Shown: piece after piece, positions 46,380 to 55,017 of the stretch
Position numbering within the stretch: position 1 is the stretch's first letter
How the letters are laid out: every line of letters begins with the position of its first letter
Origin: Achromobacter seleniivolatilans
Lineage (GTDB): Bacteria; Pseudomonadota; Gammaproteobacteria; Burkholderiales; Burkholderiaceae_B
Reading direction: 5' to 3'
DNA length: 64,000 nucleotides
Assembly (NCBI RefSeq): GCF_030864005.1
Contig: NZ_CP132976.1
Coordinates: 310,001-374,000, forward strand
The notes under the pieces: generated by a model
Seen by the model: only the letters and a program-made list of their open reading frames with translations
What the model was told of the DNA's origin: nothing
Database searches by the model: none
Made by a program: the position numbers and the translations under genes

Positions 46380-47180
46380 ATGACGGAGCTGGTGCATTAC
46401 GAGCAAAGTGCGGACGGGGTAGTCACGCTGACATTGGATGACCCCAAGACACGCAATGCGCTGACGGGCAGTCTGATGGTGGATCAGTTGCTGGCCGCGT
46501 TCACCCGCATCGAACGGGACTCCGGCGTGCGTGTGCTGATCATCACAGCCGCGGGCAAGGTGTTTTCGTCGGGCGGCAATATCAACGATATGCAGCGCCA
46601 GATCGGCCCCGAGGTGGGCAGCGCGGCATTGCGGCAGGAATACCGCCATGGCATTCAGCGGCTGCCACTCGCCTTGCACGCGCTGGAGGTGCCGACCATT
46701 GCGGCGGTCAATGGCCCGGCCATTGGCGCGGGATGCGATCTGGCTTGCATGTGCGATGTGCGCATCGCGGCGGAAGGCGCGACCTTTGCTGAGAGCTTCG
46801 TCAAGCTGGGTCTCGTGCCGGGCGATGGCGGGGCCTGGTTCTTGCCGCGCTTGATTGGCATGGCGCGAGCGGCCGAGATGTCATTTACGGGCGATGCCAT
46901 CGATGCGGGCACGGCGCTGGATTGGGGGCTGGTGTCGCGCGTGGTGCCCGTGGCCGAGCTGTTGCCCGCAGCGCACGCGCTGGCCAGCCGCATGGCCGCA
47001 AATTCACCGGACGCCGTCCGTCTGACCAAACGTCTTCTGCGCGAAAGCCAGCACGCCCGCCTGGATGTCTTGCTGGAATTGTCGGCGGCTTATCAGGCGC
47101 TGGCGCACAAGACGCAGGCGCACGCCGAGGCGGTTGATAACTTCGTGTCACGACAGGCTGCGCGCAAGTCCGGGAGCTAA
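46380..47180 (+). CDS. Crotonase-family protein, isomerase-like
   Basis: 266 residues from ATG 46380 with AGGAG upstream. The crotonase fold is clear (KVFSSGGNINDMQRQIG oxyanion loop; PAIGAGCDLACMCDVRIAAE; SFVKLGLVPGDGGAWFLPRL). The two catalytic Glu of true enoyl-CoA hydratases are replaced: Asp follows GAGC, and a Phe stands where the second Glu would be, while PGDGG carries an Asp. This is closer to PaaG-type isomerases than to hydratases, so naming it enoyl-CoA hydratase would overstate it. Followed by a thiolase in the same direction. Confidence 0.85.
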   Translation: MTELVHYEQSADGVVTLTLDDPKTRNALTGSLMVDQLLAAFTRIERDSGVRVLIITAAGKVFSSGGNINDMQRQIGPEVGSAALRQEYRHGIQRLPLALHALEVPTIAAVNGPAIGAGCDLACMCDVRIAAEGATFAESFVKLGLVPGDGGAWFLPRLIGMARAAEMSFTGDAIDAGTALDWGLVSRVVPVAELLPAAHALASRMAANSPDAVRLTKRLLRESQHARLDVLLELSAAYQALAHKTQAHAEAVDNFVSRQAARKSGS

Positions 47181-47234
47181 ACCGGGGGCAGGAGGGCGGC
47201 GGTATGATGGTGCGCATTACAAGGAGGAAACACC

Positions 47235-48416
47235 ATGAATGAAGTCATCGTCGCTGCCGCCGTCCGTACCGCCATCGGCGATTTCGGCGGAGCGCTGAAA
47301 GATGTGCCGCCGTGCGATCTGGGCGCCACCGTCATCCGCGCAGCACTGGAACGCGCCACCGTCACGGGCGATGAAGTCGGCCATGTGGCGGTAGGCCATG
47401 TCATCAACACCGAACCGCGCGATATGTACCTGTCGCGCGTCGCTGCCATGAACGCTGGCATCGCCAAAGAGACGCCCGCTTTCAACGTCAACCGTCTGTG
47501 CGGCTCCGGCTTGCAGGCGATTGTGTCCGCGGCGCAAACTATCATGCTGGGCGATGCCGAGATCGCCATTGGCGCAGGCGCTGAAAGCATGAGCCGCGCG
47601 CCGTACATCGTGCCGTCGCAGCGTTGGGGCGCCCGGATGGGCGACAGCGTCATGCTCGACATGATGACAGGCGCGTTGTCCGATCCGTTTGGCCGCATGC
47701 ATATGGGCGTTACTGCTGAAAACGTAGCGGCCAAATTTGGCATCACCCGGCAGGACCAGGATGCGCTGGCGGTTGAGTCGCACCGCCGCGCGGCAGCTGC
47801 TATTGATGCGGGCTACTTCCGGGACCAGATCGTTCCTGTTGTGCAGAAGACGCGCAAGGGCGAAGTCGTGTTCGATACCGACGAACACGTGCGCCGTGAC
47901 ATCACAGCCGACACGATGGGCGCCTTGAAACCCGTCTTTCAGAAAGAGAACGGCACCGTCACCGCCGGCAACGCTTCCGGTTTGAATGATGGCGCAGGCG
48001 CTGTCGTGCTGATGAACGCCTCGGTGGCCGCCAAGCGCGGAATCAAGCCGCTGGCCCGGCTGGTGGCGTATGCCCACGCTGGCGTGGACCCTTCCATCAT
48101 GGGTATTGGCCCTGTGCCGGCCACGCAGGCGGCGTTAAAGCGCGCCGGTCTGACCGTGGACCAGCTTGACGTGATCGAAGCTAACGAGGCGTTTGCGGCT
48201 CAGGCTTGCGCCGTGGCGCGTGAACTGAAGCTGGACCCGGCCAAGGTCAACCCGAACGGCAGCGGCATCGGCTTGGGCCATCCTATTGGCGCGACGGGCG
48301 CGATCATCACCGTCAAGGCTTTGCATGAACTGCAACGCGTGGGCGGCCGCTACGCCTTGGTGACGATGTGCATCGGCGGCGGGCAGGGTATCGCCGCGAT
48401 CTTCGAGCGGATCTAA
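47235..48416 (+). CDS. Acetyl-CoA acyltransferase (thiolase)
   Basis: 393 residues, full thiolase length. The catalytic residues are in place: nucleophile C89 (NVNRLCGSGLQ), H349 (GLGHPIGATGA) and C379 (TMCIGGGQG). It either cleaves 3-ketoacyl-CoA in beta-oxidation or condenses acetyl-CoA, as in PhaA/BktB. A strong AAGGAGG lies 8 bases before the ATG. With the crotonase and the acyl-CoA dehydrogenases nearby it fits a degradation pathway. Confidence 0.94.
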   Translation: MNEVIVAAAVRTAIGDFGGALKDVPPCDLGATVIRAALERATVTGDEVGHVAVGHVINTEPRDMYLSRVAAMNAGIAKETPAFNVNRLCGSGLQAIVSAAQTIMLGDAEIAIGAGAESMSRAPYIVPSQRWGARMGDSVMLDMMTGALSDPFGRMHMGVTAENVAAKFGITRQDQDALAVESHRRAAAAIDAGYFRDQIVPVVQKTRKGEVVFDTDEHVRRDITADTMGALKPVFQKENGTVTAGNASGLNDGAGAVVLMNASVAAKRGIKPLARLVAYAHAGVDPSIMGIGPVPATQAALKRAGLTVDQLDVIEANEAFAAQACAVARELKLDPAKVNPNGSGIGLGHPIGATGAIITVKALHELQRVGGRYALVTMCIGGGQGIAAIFERI

Positions 48417-48495
48417 GCGCGCAGGCGGCAGGTGTTCCGGCCGGCCTGGCCTGACCGGGCCGGGTAGTACGGAACGCCTGACCTACAATCCCGCC

Positions 48496-49266
48496 ATGCA
48501 TAAATCGAATTTTCCCTCTGAACTCGACCAGCCGACCCTGTCCGAAACGGATGGCGTGCGCTATCTGCACTTCAACACCGAGTGGGTGCAAGGCGCCATG
48601 CGCGTCAAGAATCCGTCGGAGCTGGTGCTGGAATATACGGGCCAGATGATGGCCTGGTTGCTGTTTCTGGAACCGCCCAAAGAAGAGGCCATTGGCATGC
48701 TGGGCCTGGGTGCGGGGTCGCTCGTGCGGTTTTGCGTGAAGCACACGCGCAGTTCCTTGTTGGCCGTGGAGTGGAACCCGCGCGTGACTGCGGCCTGCCA
48801 TATGTTCTTCCGTCTGCCCGGGTCGAACCGGCTGGAAGTCGAACATGCTGACGCCGGAGTCTGGGTGGCCGACCCGATGAATGCCGGGCGCTGCCCGGTG
48901 CTGATGGTTGATCTGTACGACGCGTCGGCAGAGGGGCCGGTTCGCGATAGCGTCAAGTTCTACCGCGACTGCCGCCGCGTGCTGGGAGACGTGGGCGTGC
49001 TGGCGGTGAACCTGTTTGGCCGTCACGAGAGCTTCACCAAGAACATCGACAACCTGTCCAAGGCGTTTGATGACCGGGTGGTGCTGCTGCCCGAAGTCGA
49101 CGCGGGCAACCAGATCGTGCTGGCTTTTTCCGGCCCCCGCCTGGCGGTCACTCCGGCCGAACTCCTGGCGCGGGCGGAAGTCGTCGAGGCCAAGTACGGC
49201 TTGCCAGCGCGCCGTTGGGCGCGGGCGCTGACCAGCCACGCCGTGGACGGCACGATTCACTTCTAA
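48496..49266 (+). CDS. Spermidine-synthase-like protein (class I methyltransferase fold)
   Basis: 256 residues. The nucleotide-binding motif IGMLGLGAGSLVRFC, the acidic residue in LLAVEWNPRVT and VLMVDLYDAS match SpeE-like proteins. The N-terminal tetramerisation part of true spermidine synthases is short, and the decarboxy-AdoMet and putrescine residues are not clearly conserved, so polyamine synthesis is not assured. A TACAAT word ends seven bases before the ATG. A long imperfect hairpin lies upstream at 48430-48479. Confidence 0.75.
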   Translation: MHKSNFPSELDQPTLSETDGVRYLHFNTEWVQGAMRVKNPSELVLEYTGQMMAWLLFLEPPKEEAIGMLGLGAGSLVRFCVKHTRSSLLAVEWNPRVTAACHMFFRLPGSNRLEVEHADAGVWVADPMNAGRCPVLMVDLYDASAEGPVRDSVKFYRDCRRVLGDVGVLAVNLFGRHESFTKNIDNLSKAFDDRVVLLPEVDAGNQIVLAFSGPRLAVTPAELLARAEVVEAKYGLPARRWARALTSHAVDGTIHF

Positions 49267-49354
49267 GCCCGCTGCGATTGGGCGATTTTCATTAGGGTAG
49301 GTCCGGGGGCGCAGGGGGTTTACCTTTTTCCGCGCCCGGATTTATCATGGCTTA

Positions 49355-49368
49355 TTCATAATTATGAA
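49355..49368. promoter_or_regulatory. Likely operator of the malonate-operon GntR regulator
   Basis: Perfect palindrome TTCATAATTATGAA, extended by one more pair on each side (49354-49369). It lies 35 bases before the regulator start, the right place for GntR autoregulation of the mat operon. Confidence 0.7.
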
Positions 49369-49402
49369 TTACGGCGTACCTTCCGCCGTTCTTACATGAG
49401 CC

Positions 49403-50155
49403 ATGAGCCAGCCTATCGTTCGCCAAGCGCTGTACCTGGAAGTCGCGGATCGCCTGCGTGGCATGATCCATGCGCGTGCACTGAGCAATGGCGAATGGAT
49501 TGATGAACTGCGGCTGGCCGGCGAGCTCGGTATTTCCCGCACGCCCTTGCGTGAAGCGCTCAAGGTGCTGGCTACCGAGGGTCTTGTACGTCTGGAGCCG
49601 CGCCGCGGCTGCTTCGTCAACGAGTTGTCCGCCAAAGACCTGGAAGACATTTTTCCGCTGATGGCCATGCTGGAAGGGCGCTGCGCGTACGAGGCTGCCC
49701 GCAAGGCAACCGACGAGCAACTGGCCGCGCTGGAACCCTTGCATGCCGCCCTGGCAGGGCACGCCAAAGCTGGCCGCATTGACGCCTATTACCAAACAAA
49801 CTACTTGATCCATGAAGCCGTGCAGGCCTTGGCCGGCAACCAATGGCTGACGGACATGGTGGGTAATCTGCGCAAGGTGCTGAGTTTGTCGCGCCATCGC
49901 AGTCTGTCGCGGCCGGGCCGCATCCATGCGTCCTGCGCCGAACATCTGGCGATTTTCGCCGCCTTGAAAGCGCACGACAGCGACGCCGCGCAAGCGCTGG
50001 CGCATACCCACTTAATGCGGCAGCTGGATGCGCTGCGCGTGTTGGCCAATGAAGACGCCGCCGGTCCGGTGTTGTCCGATCCCATCGTTATCGAGGAGCC
50101 TGCCCATGCCCATACCCGCCAATCTCGCGCCCGCGCGCGGCGCACGCACGCCTGA
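49403..50155 (+). CDS. GntR-family regulator (FCD/FadR type) of the malonate operon
   Basis: 250 residues. The winged helix has ELRLAGELGISRTPLREALK and LVRLEPRRGCFVNELS. The all-helical FCD effector domain follows (IFPLMAMLEGRCAYEAARKA, then HEAVQALAGNQWLTDMVGNL). It heads the malonate genes, so it is likely the MatR-type repressor that senses malonate or malonyl-CoA. The 3' end overlaps the decarboxylase start by 50 bases. Confidence 0.9.
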   Translation: MSQPIVRQALYLEVADRLRGMIHARALSNGEWIDELRLAGELGISRTPLREALKVLATEGLVRLEPRRGCFVNELSAKDLEDIFPLMAMLEGRCAYEAARKATDEQLAALEPLHAALAGHAKAGRIDAYYQTNYLIHEAVQALAGNQWLTDMVGNLRKVLSLSRHRSLSRPGRIHASCAEHLAIFAALKAHDSDAAQALAHTHLMRQLDALRVLANEDAAGPVLSDPIVIEEPAHAHTRQSRARARRTHA

Positions 50156-51422
50156 GCCCGACGCCGATCCGATCGACGCGGCGTCGGCGGCGGAAGGTTC
50201 CAGCCTGATCACCCGCTTGGGTCGCTTGTGGGATCGCGGGCGTTTGCCCAGCGAGTCCGAGGTCCGGCGCTTGTTCGAGGCACGGCTGACCGACGTGGCG
50301 GCCAACAAGCTGGCGCGCCGCTGGTGCGAACAGTACACCGCAGCAGACGGCAAGGACCGCCGGCTGATGCTGGCCGCCTTGGCGCAGGTGCGGGCCACTT
50401 ACGCGGCCGACGGCGGCGAGGGCACGCGCTTGTTCAAGCGCTTCAATGCCCAGCCCCAAGGGTTGCGCTTCCTGGTGGAATTGCGCGCCGACATGCTGCG
50501 CTGGCGCAAACAGGTGGCGGGCATACAAGGCTTGGATAAGGAGCTGGAAGCGCTGCTGTCCGTGTGGTTCGACGTGGGCTTGCTGGAACTGCGCCCGTTG
50601 ACCTGGGATTCTCCGGCTTCGTTGCTGGAAAAACTGATTCTTTACGAGGCCGTCCACGAGATCAAATCGTGGGATGACCTGCGCCGCCGCGTGTCGCCCG
50701 ACCGCCGCTGCTATGCGTACTTTCATCCGCAGATGCCGGGCGTGCCGCTGATCTTTGTGGAAGTGGCGTTTGCCAGCCAGATGGCGGACAACGTGCAACT
50801 GCTGCTGGACAGCACTTTGCCGCCGCAGGATCTGGACCGCGCCCGCTGGGCGATCTTCTATTCCATCTCGAATACGCAGCCGGGCTTGAAGGGCATCAGC
50901 TTTGGCAACTTTCTGCTCAAGCGCGTGGTGGAGCAGTTGCTTGAAGAATTACCCAAGCTCAAGGCCTTTGCGACCCTTTCGCCGATTCCGGGTTTTTCAG
51001 ACTGGCTGGGCAAGCTGGACGCCGACGGCGTGGAAGCCATTGTGCGCGAAGACAAATCGCGCACCAAGGATCGCAAGCGGGCGGGCGTGCCTGACGGGCA
51101 GCGCTGGGTTGCGCGGTTGGCCAGCGCGGCGCAAGGCAAGGCGCCTGATGTGGTCAAGCGCGCGGGTTTTCGGCTGGCTGCCACCTATTTGCAGTCCATG
51201 AAGAACGGTTTGCCGCTGGATGCGGTAGCGCGCTTTCATTTGGGCAACGGCGCCCGGATCGAGAGGCTGAATTGGGCGGCGGATACTTCGCCCAAAGGGC
51301 TCAAGCAGTCCTGCGCGCTGATGGTCAACTATCTCTACGAGCTGGATGAACTGGACACGAATCTGGCCAAGCTCGGAGACGGCAAGCCCCAGGTCAGCAG
51401 GGGCGTGGGACGCGTGGCCTGA
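50106..51422 (+). CDS. matA: Malonyl-CoA decarboxylase
   Basis: Converts malonyl-CoA to acetyl-CoA and CO2. It has 438 residues from ATG 50106 with AGGAG upstream. The N-terminal helical domain is followed by the acetyltransferase-like catalytic domain: YSISNTQPGLKGISFGNFLL (substrate Ser region), LSPIPGFSDWL, and FHLGNGARIERLNWAADTSP with the catalytic His, then SCALMVNYLYEL. All the conserved C-terminal blocks of the eukaryote-like MCD family are present. It works with MatB encoded downstream. Confidence 0.95.
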   Translation: MPIPANLAPARGARTPEPDADPIDAASAAEGSSLITRLGRLWDRGRLPSESEVRRLFEARLTDVAANKLARRWCEQYTAADGKDRRLMLAALAQVRATYAADGGEGTRLFKRFNAQPQGLRFLVELRADMLRWRKQVAGIQGLDKELEALLSVWFDVGLLELRPLTWDSPASLLEKLILYEAVHEIKSWDDLRRRVSPDRRCYAYFHPQMPGVPLIFVEVAFASQMADNVQLLLDSTLPPQDLDRARWAIFYSISNTQPGLKGISFGNFLLKRVVEQLLEELPKLKAFATLSPIPGFSDWLGKLDADGVEAIVREDKSRTKDRKRAGVPDGQRWVARLASAAQGKAPDVVKRAGFRLAATYLQSMKNGLPLDAVARFHLGNGARIERLNWAADTSPKGLKQSCALMVNYLYELDELDTNLAKLGDGKPQVSRGVGRVA

Positions 51423-51468
51423 TGCGCGCATAGGCGCGCCTGACAAAAAAAACAGAAGGGCAGGAGAC

Positions 51469-52260
51469 ATGACGCAAGACCAGACTGGCCGTGTGCGGCT
51501 GGAACGCGAGGGCTCGTGGGCGTGGGTGACGTTGTCGCATCCGGGCCGCTTGAACGCGATCACAGTGGGCATGTGGCGTGAATTGCAAGAGGTGTTCACG
51601 GACATCGCCCGCGACGACTCGCTGCGGTGCGTGATCGTGCGCGGTGAAGGCGGCAATTTTGCAGCTGGCGCGGATATCCGGGAGTTTCCCGCACAGCGCG
51701 GTGACATGGCCGGCGTGCAGCGCTATCACCGCGACGTGCTCGGACCCGCCTTGCAGGCAGTAGCCGCGTGCCCTCACCCGGTGATCGCTCAGATTGAAGG
51801 CGTATGTGTGGGCGGCGGGCTGGAAATTGCGAGCCAGTGCGATTTGCGTATCGCTGGCGCATCCGCGCGCTTTGGCGTGCCGATCAACCGCCTGGGATTT
51901 CCGATGGCGCCCGATGAAATGCGCGGCTTGCTGGCGCTGGCGGGGCGGGCGGCCACGTTGGCCATTCTTCTGGAAGGCCGTGTCTTTGACGCCGAAGAGG
52001 CCCGCGGCCTGGGCCTCTTGACGCGAATCGTGGCGGACGGTCAGGTGGCTGACGCCGTCCGGCGCAGCGCCGAACGCATCACGCAGGGCGCGCCGCTGGC
52101 CGCCCGCATCAATAAACGCTTGTCCGCAAGGCTCGCCACAGGCGGCGCCTTGACCGAGGACGAGTATCAGGATTATTTCTCCTATGCCGAAAGCCGGGAC
52201 CACAAGGAGGGCGTACGCGCTTTCCTGGCCGGCGTAGACCCTACTTTTTCCGGAGACTGA
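51469..52260 (+). CDS. Enoyl-CoA hydratase/isomerase-family protein of the malonate operon
   Basis: 263 residues from ATG 51469 (AGGAG 5 bases upstream). The crotonase fold shows GGNFAAGADIREFPAQRGD, and VCVGGGLEIASQCDLRIAGA with the first catalytic Glu kept. The second Glu position falls in FGVPINRLG and is not Glu. It lies between malonyl-CoA decarboxylase and malonyl-CoA synthetase. Malonate breakdown does not need a hydratase, so its task is unclear: perhaps a methylmalonyl- or other side substrate. Confidence 0.85.
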   Translation: MTQDQTGRVRLEREGSWAWVTLSHPGRLNAITVGMWRELQEVFTDIARDDSLRCVIVRGEGGNFAAGADIREFPAQRGDMAGVQRYHRDVLGPALQAVAACPHPVIAQIEGVCVGGGLEIASQCDLRIAGASARFGVPINRLGFPMAPDEMRGLLALAGRAATLAILLEGRVFDAEEARGLGLLTRIVADGQVADAVRRSAERITQGAPLAARINKRLSARLATGGALTEDEYQDYFSYAESRDHKEGVRAFLAGVDPTFSGD

Positions 52261-52265
52261 CCAAG

Positions 52266-53807
52266 GTGAGCAACGCCAATCTATACGCCGTTCTGCAAGG
52301 CGGCTTTCCCAAGGACCGCAGCAAAGTCGCGCTGGAAACGCCCGACCTTGAATACACCTGGGACGATATCGATCGCGCCACGGCCTGCCTGGCCAACCTC
52401 TTGACGTCGCTGGACCTGCCCGCAGGGTCACGGGTCGCCGTGCAGGTGGAAAAGTCGCCCGAAGCGCTGTTGCTGTATCTGGCCACCCTGCGCGCCGGGC
52501 TCGTGTATTTGCCGCTGAATACCGCGTACCGCGAGTCGGAGATCGAGTACTTCCTGGGCAATGCCGAACCCGCGGTGGTGGTTTGCGCCAGCAAAAACCG
52601 CGACTGGGTACAACGCGCCGCTGACCGCGCGGGTTGCGCGCACGTGTACACGCTGGATGAAGACCGCACAGGCAGTCTGCTGGACGCTGCTGGCACTTTG
52701 CCGCAGACGTTTACGACCGTGACGCGGCAGCCTGATGATCTGGCGGCCATTCTGTACACGTCTGGCACCACCGGCCGCAGCAAGGGCGCAATGTTGTCGC
52801 ACGGCAACCTGGCGGCCAACGCGCGGGTGCTGCATGAATACTGGGGCTGGCGTGAAGACGATGTGCTGCTGCATATGCTGCCCATCTTCCACGTGCACGG
52901 GCTGTTCGTGGCGTCCCACGGCGCGCTGTTGGCTGGCGCCAAGATGATCTGGCTGCCCAAGCTGGATGCTGATCTGGCTTTGCATTACCTGCCGCAAAGC
53001 ACGGTGATGATGGGCGTGCCGACGTATTACGTGCGCTTGCTGGCGGATTCGCGTTTTGACAGCAGCGTCTGCGCCAACATGCGTTTGTTCATTTCCGGTT
53101 CCGCGCCTTTGTTGGCCGAAACGTTCTCGGACTTCCACAAGCGCAGCGGCCACGCCATCCTGGAACGCTACGGCATGAGTGAAACCGTCATGCTGACGTC
53201 CAATCCCTATAGCGCCAGCCAAGGCGAGCGCCTGGCCGGCACCGTCGGCCGGGCCTTGCCTGGCGTGCAAGTGCGGGTTGTCGACGACGCGGGCATTGCA
53301 TTGGCGCCGGGTGAAATCGGCAACGTGCAGGTGCGCGGGCCCAATGTGTTTTCGGGTTATTGGCGCATGCCGGAAAAGACGCGTGAAGAATTCACCGAAG
53401 ACGGCTGGTTCAAGACGGGCGATGTGGGCCGCTGGGGCGGAGAATCGGCCGGGCGCGACGTGCCGGCCGACTACCTGTCGATTGTGGGACGCAGCAAGGA
53501 CCTGATCATTTCTGGCGGGTTCAATGTGTACCCGAAGGAAATCGAAACGTTGATTGACGACATGCCCGGCGTGGCGGAGTCTGCCGTTATCGGCGTACCG
53601 CATCCTGACTTCGGAGAAGCCGTGGTTGCGGTTGTGGTTCCCAAGGACGGCGTGTCGCTGGATGCCGCCGCGATGCAGCTTGAACTGAAGTCGCGGATTG
53701 CCAATTTCAAGGTGCCCAAGCGCGTGCACATCATTGATCAACTGCCGCGCAATACCATGGGCAAAGTGCAGAAGAACGTGCTGCGCGAAACCTATCAGGC
53801 GCTATAA
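52266..53807 (+). CDS. matB: Malonyl-CoA synthetase MatB
   Basis: ATP-dependent ligase of malonate (and often methylmalonate) to CoA. It has 513 residues, start GTG 52266 five bases after the crotonase stop. The P-loop YTSGTTGRSKGAML lies near residue 160, followed by MLPIFHVHGLFVA, ERYGMSETVMLTSNPYS, GWFKTGDVG and the C-terminal Lys in RNTMGKVQKNVLR. Next to malonyl-CoA decarboxylase the malonate specificity is convincing. A strong terminator follows. Confidence 0.94.
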   Translation: MSNANLYAVLQGGFPKDRSKVALETPDLEYTWDDIDRATACLANLLTSLDLPAGSRVAVQVEKSPEALLLYLATLRAGLVYLPLNTAYRESEIEYFLGNAEPAVVVCASKNRDWVQRAADRAGCAHVYTLDEDRTGSLLDAAGTLPQTFTTVTRQPDDLAAILYTSGTTGRSKGAMLSHGNLAANARVLHEYWGWREDDVLLHMLPIFHVHGLFVASHGALLAGAKMIWLPKLDADLALHYLPQSTVMMGVPTYYVRLLADSRFDSSVCANMRLFISGSAPLLAETFSDFHKRSGHAILERYGMSETVMLTSNPYSASQGERLAGTVGRALPGVQVRVVDDAGIALAPGEIGNVQVRGPNVFSGYWRMPEKTREEFTEDGWFKTGDVGRWGGESAGRDVPADYLSIVGRSKDLIISGGFNVYPKEIETLIDDMPGVAESAVIGVPHPDFGEAVVAVVVPKDGVSLDAAAMQLELKSRIANFKVPKRVHIIDQLPRNTMGKVQKNVLRETYQAL

Positions 53808-53820
53808 CCGTTCGTTCGCA

Positions 53821-53850
53821 TGCCGGTCCCGAGGGACCGGCATTTTTTTT
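53821..53850 (+). terminator. Rho-independent terminator after matB
   Basis: Stem TGCCGGTCC / GGACCGGCA, loop CGAG, then eight T. It separates matB from the Bug gene at 53968, which may use read-through or its own promoter. Confidence 0.93.
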
Positions 53851-53967
53851 CAAGGAGCCTATCGCCCCACATTGCACCGCAGGTCCTGACGCTTCATTCA
53901 ATAAAAATTTCAAGAGACGAGACGCACAAAACCGCGCCGTCCCCATGATGCAGCAAGAGGAGACAAT

Positions 53968-54939
53968 ATGAGATATCGCACTACCGCCGCAGCCTTATTC
54001 GCCGTGGCAGCTCTGGGTTTTGGCGGCGCCGCGGCCGCAGAATGGCCCGAGCGTCCCATCACGCTGATTGTTCCGTTCCCCGCTGGCGGCGGCACGGATA
54101 CGTTTGCTCGTCCCCTGGCCCAGCAACTGACCACGCAATTGGGCCAGACGGTGGTGATCGACAACAAGGGCGGGGCAGGCGGCACGGTAGGCGCTGGTGT
54201 GGCCGCCAAGGCCAGACCCGACGGCTACACGTTTTTCATGGGTGGCGCGCATCATGCGCTGGCCCCGTCGCTGTACAAAAGCCTGAACTACAACATCCAG
54301 AAGGACTTTGTGCCTGTTGCGCTGGTGGCGCAGCCGCCGCAGGTGGTGGTCATCAACGCTGCCAAGCTGCCGGTAAAGACTCTGCAAGAGTTCGTTGACT
54401 ACGCCAAGAAGCACCCCGGAGAAATCAACTTCGGCACGGCCGGCAAGGGCAGCACGCACCATTTGGCTGGCGAACTCTTTGCCATGCAGACGGGCATCAA
54501 GCTGGTGGATGTGCCGTATCAAGGCGCGGGTCCCATGCTGTCGGCGCTGATTGGGGGCCAGGTTGATCTGGCGTTTGATGGGCTGGGTTCATCGTCGGGA
54601 CATATCCGCGCTGGCGTTATCAAGCCCTTGGCGGTGGCGGCGACCGAACGTTCGCAGTCTCTGCCTGATGTGCCAACTGCCGCCGAAGCCGGTGTTCCGA
54701 ATTACGTGGTGTCGACCTGGTACGCCATCTGGGCGCCCGCTGGCACGCCGCAGGCGGCCGTCGACAAGATGGCGGTTGAGATCACCAAGGCGCTGAACAC
54801 GCCGAAGCTCAAGGAAACCTGGGCTGGCAACGGGTCTGCGGTGCCTGCGCTGACGGGCGCGGACTTCGGAAAGTTCGTCGACAGCGAAGTGGCTCGTTGG
54901 GCAAAAGTGGTGAAGGATTCCGGCGTCACGCTGGATTGA
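53968..54939 (+). CDS. Bug-family solute-binding protein, probably for malonate
   Basis: 323 residues. The signal peptide ends near AAAA-EWPERP; Bug motifs ITLIVPFPAGGGTDTFARPL, NKGGAGG, RPDGYTF, VPYQGAGPMLSALIGGQVDL and PDVPTAAEAGVPNY are complete. RBS AGAGGAG precedes the ATG. Its position right after the mat genes, in the same direction, makes malonate or a related dicarboxylate the likely ligand. No TctAB membrane partner is in the window. Confidence 0.92.
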   Translation: MRYRTTAAALFAVAALGFGGAAAAEWPERPITLIVPFPAGGGTDTFARPLAQQLTTQLGQTVVIDNKGGAGGTVGAGVAAKARPDGYTFFMGGAHHALAPSLYKSLNYNIQKDFVPVALVAQPPQVVVINAAKLPVKTLQEFVDYAKKHPGEINFGTAGKGSTHHLAGELFAMQTGIKLVDVPYQGAGPMLSALIGGQVDLAFDGLGSSSGHIRAGVIKPLAVAATERSQSLPDVPTAAEAGVPNYVVSTWYAIWAPAGTPQAAVDKMAVEITKALNTPKLKETWAGNGSAVPALTGADFGKFVDSEVARWAKVVKDSGVTLD

Positions 54940-54969
54940 TGCATGCGCGGACCGGATATCCATTACTAT

Positions 54970-54984
54970 TGATAATGGTTATCA
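54970..54984 (+). promoter_or_regulatory. Fur box upstream of the fecI-type sigma gene
   Basis: TGATAATGGTTATCA matches the 7-1-7 Fur consensus at 13 of 14 arm positions (perfect TGATAA / TTATCA dyad). It lies 33 bases before the sigma-factor start. Confidence 0.9.
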
Positions 54985-55017
54985 TTAGTAAGTTTGCTAT
55001 CCGGTCCGTCGAATGCC

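Noticed and set aside
52428..53741. 437-codon minus-strand frame opposite matB
   Set aside because: Antisense shadow of a clear malonyl-CoA synthetase.
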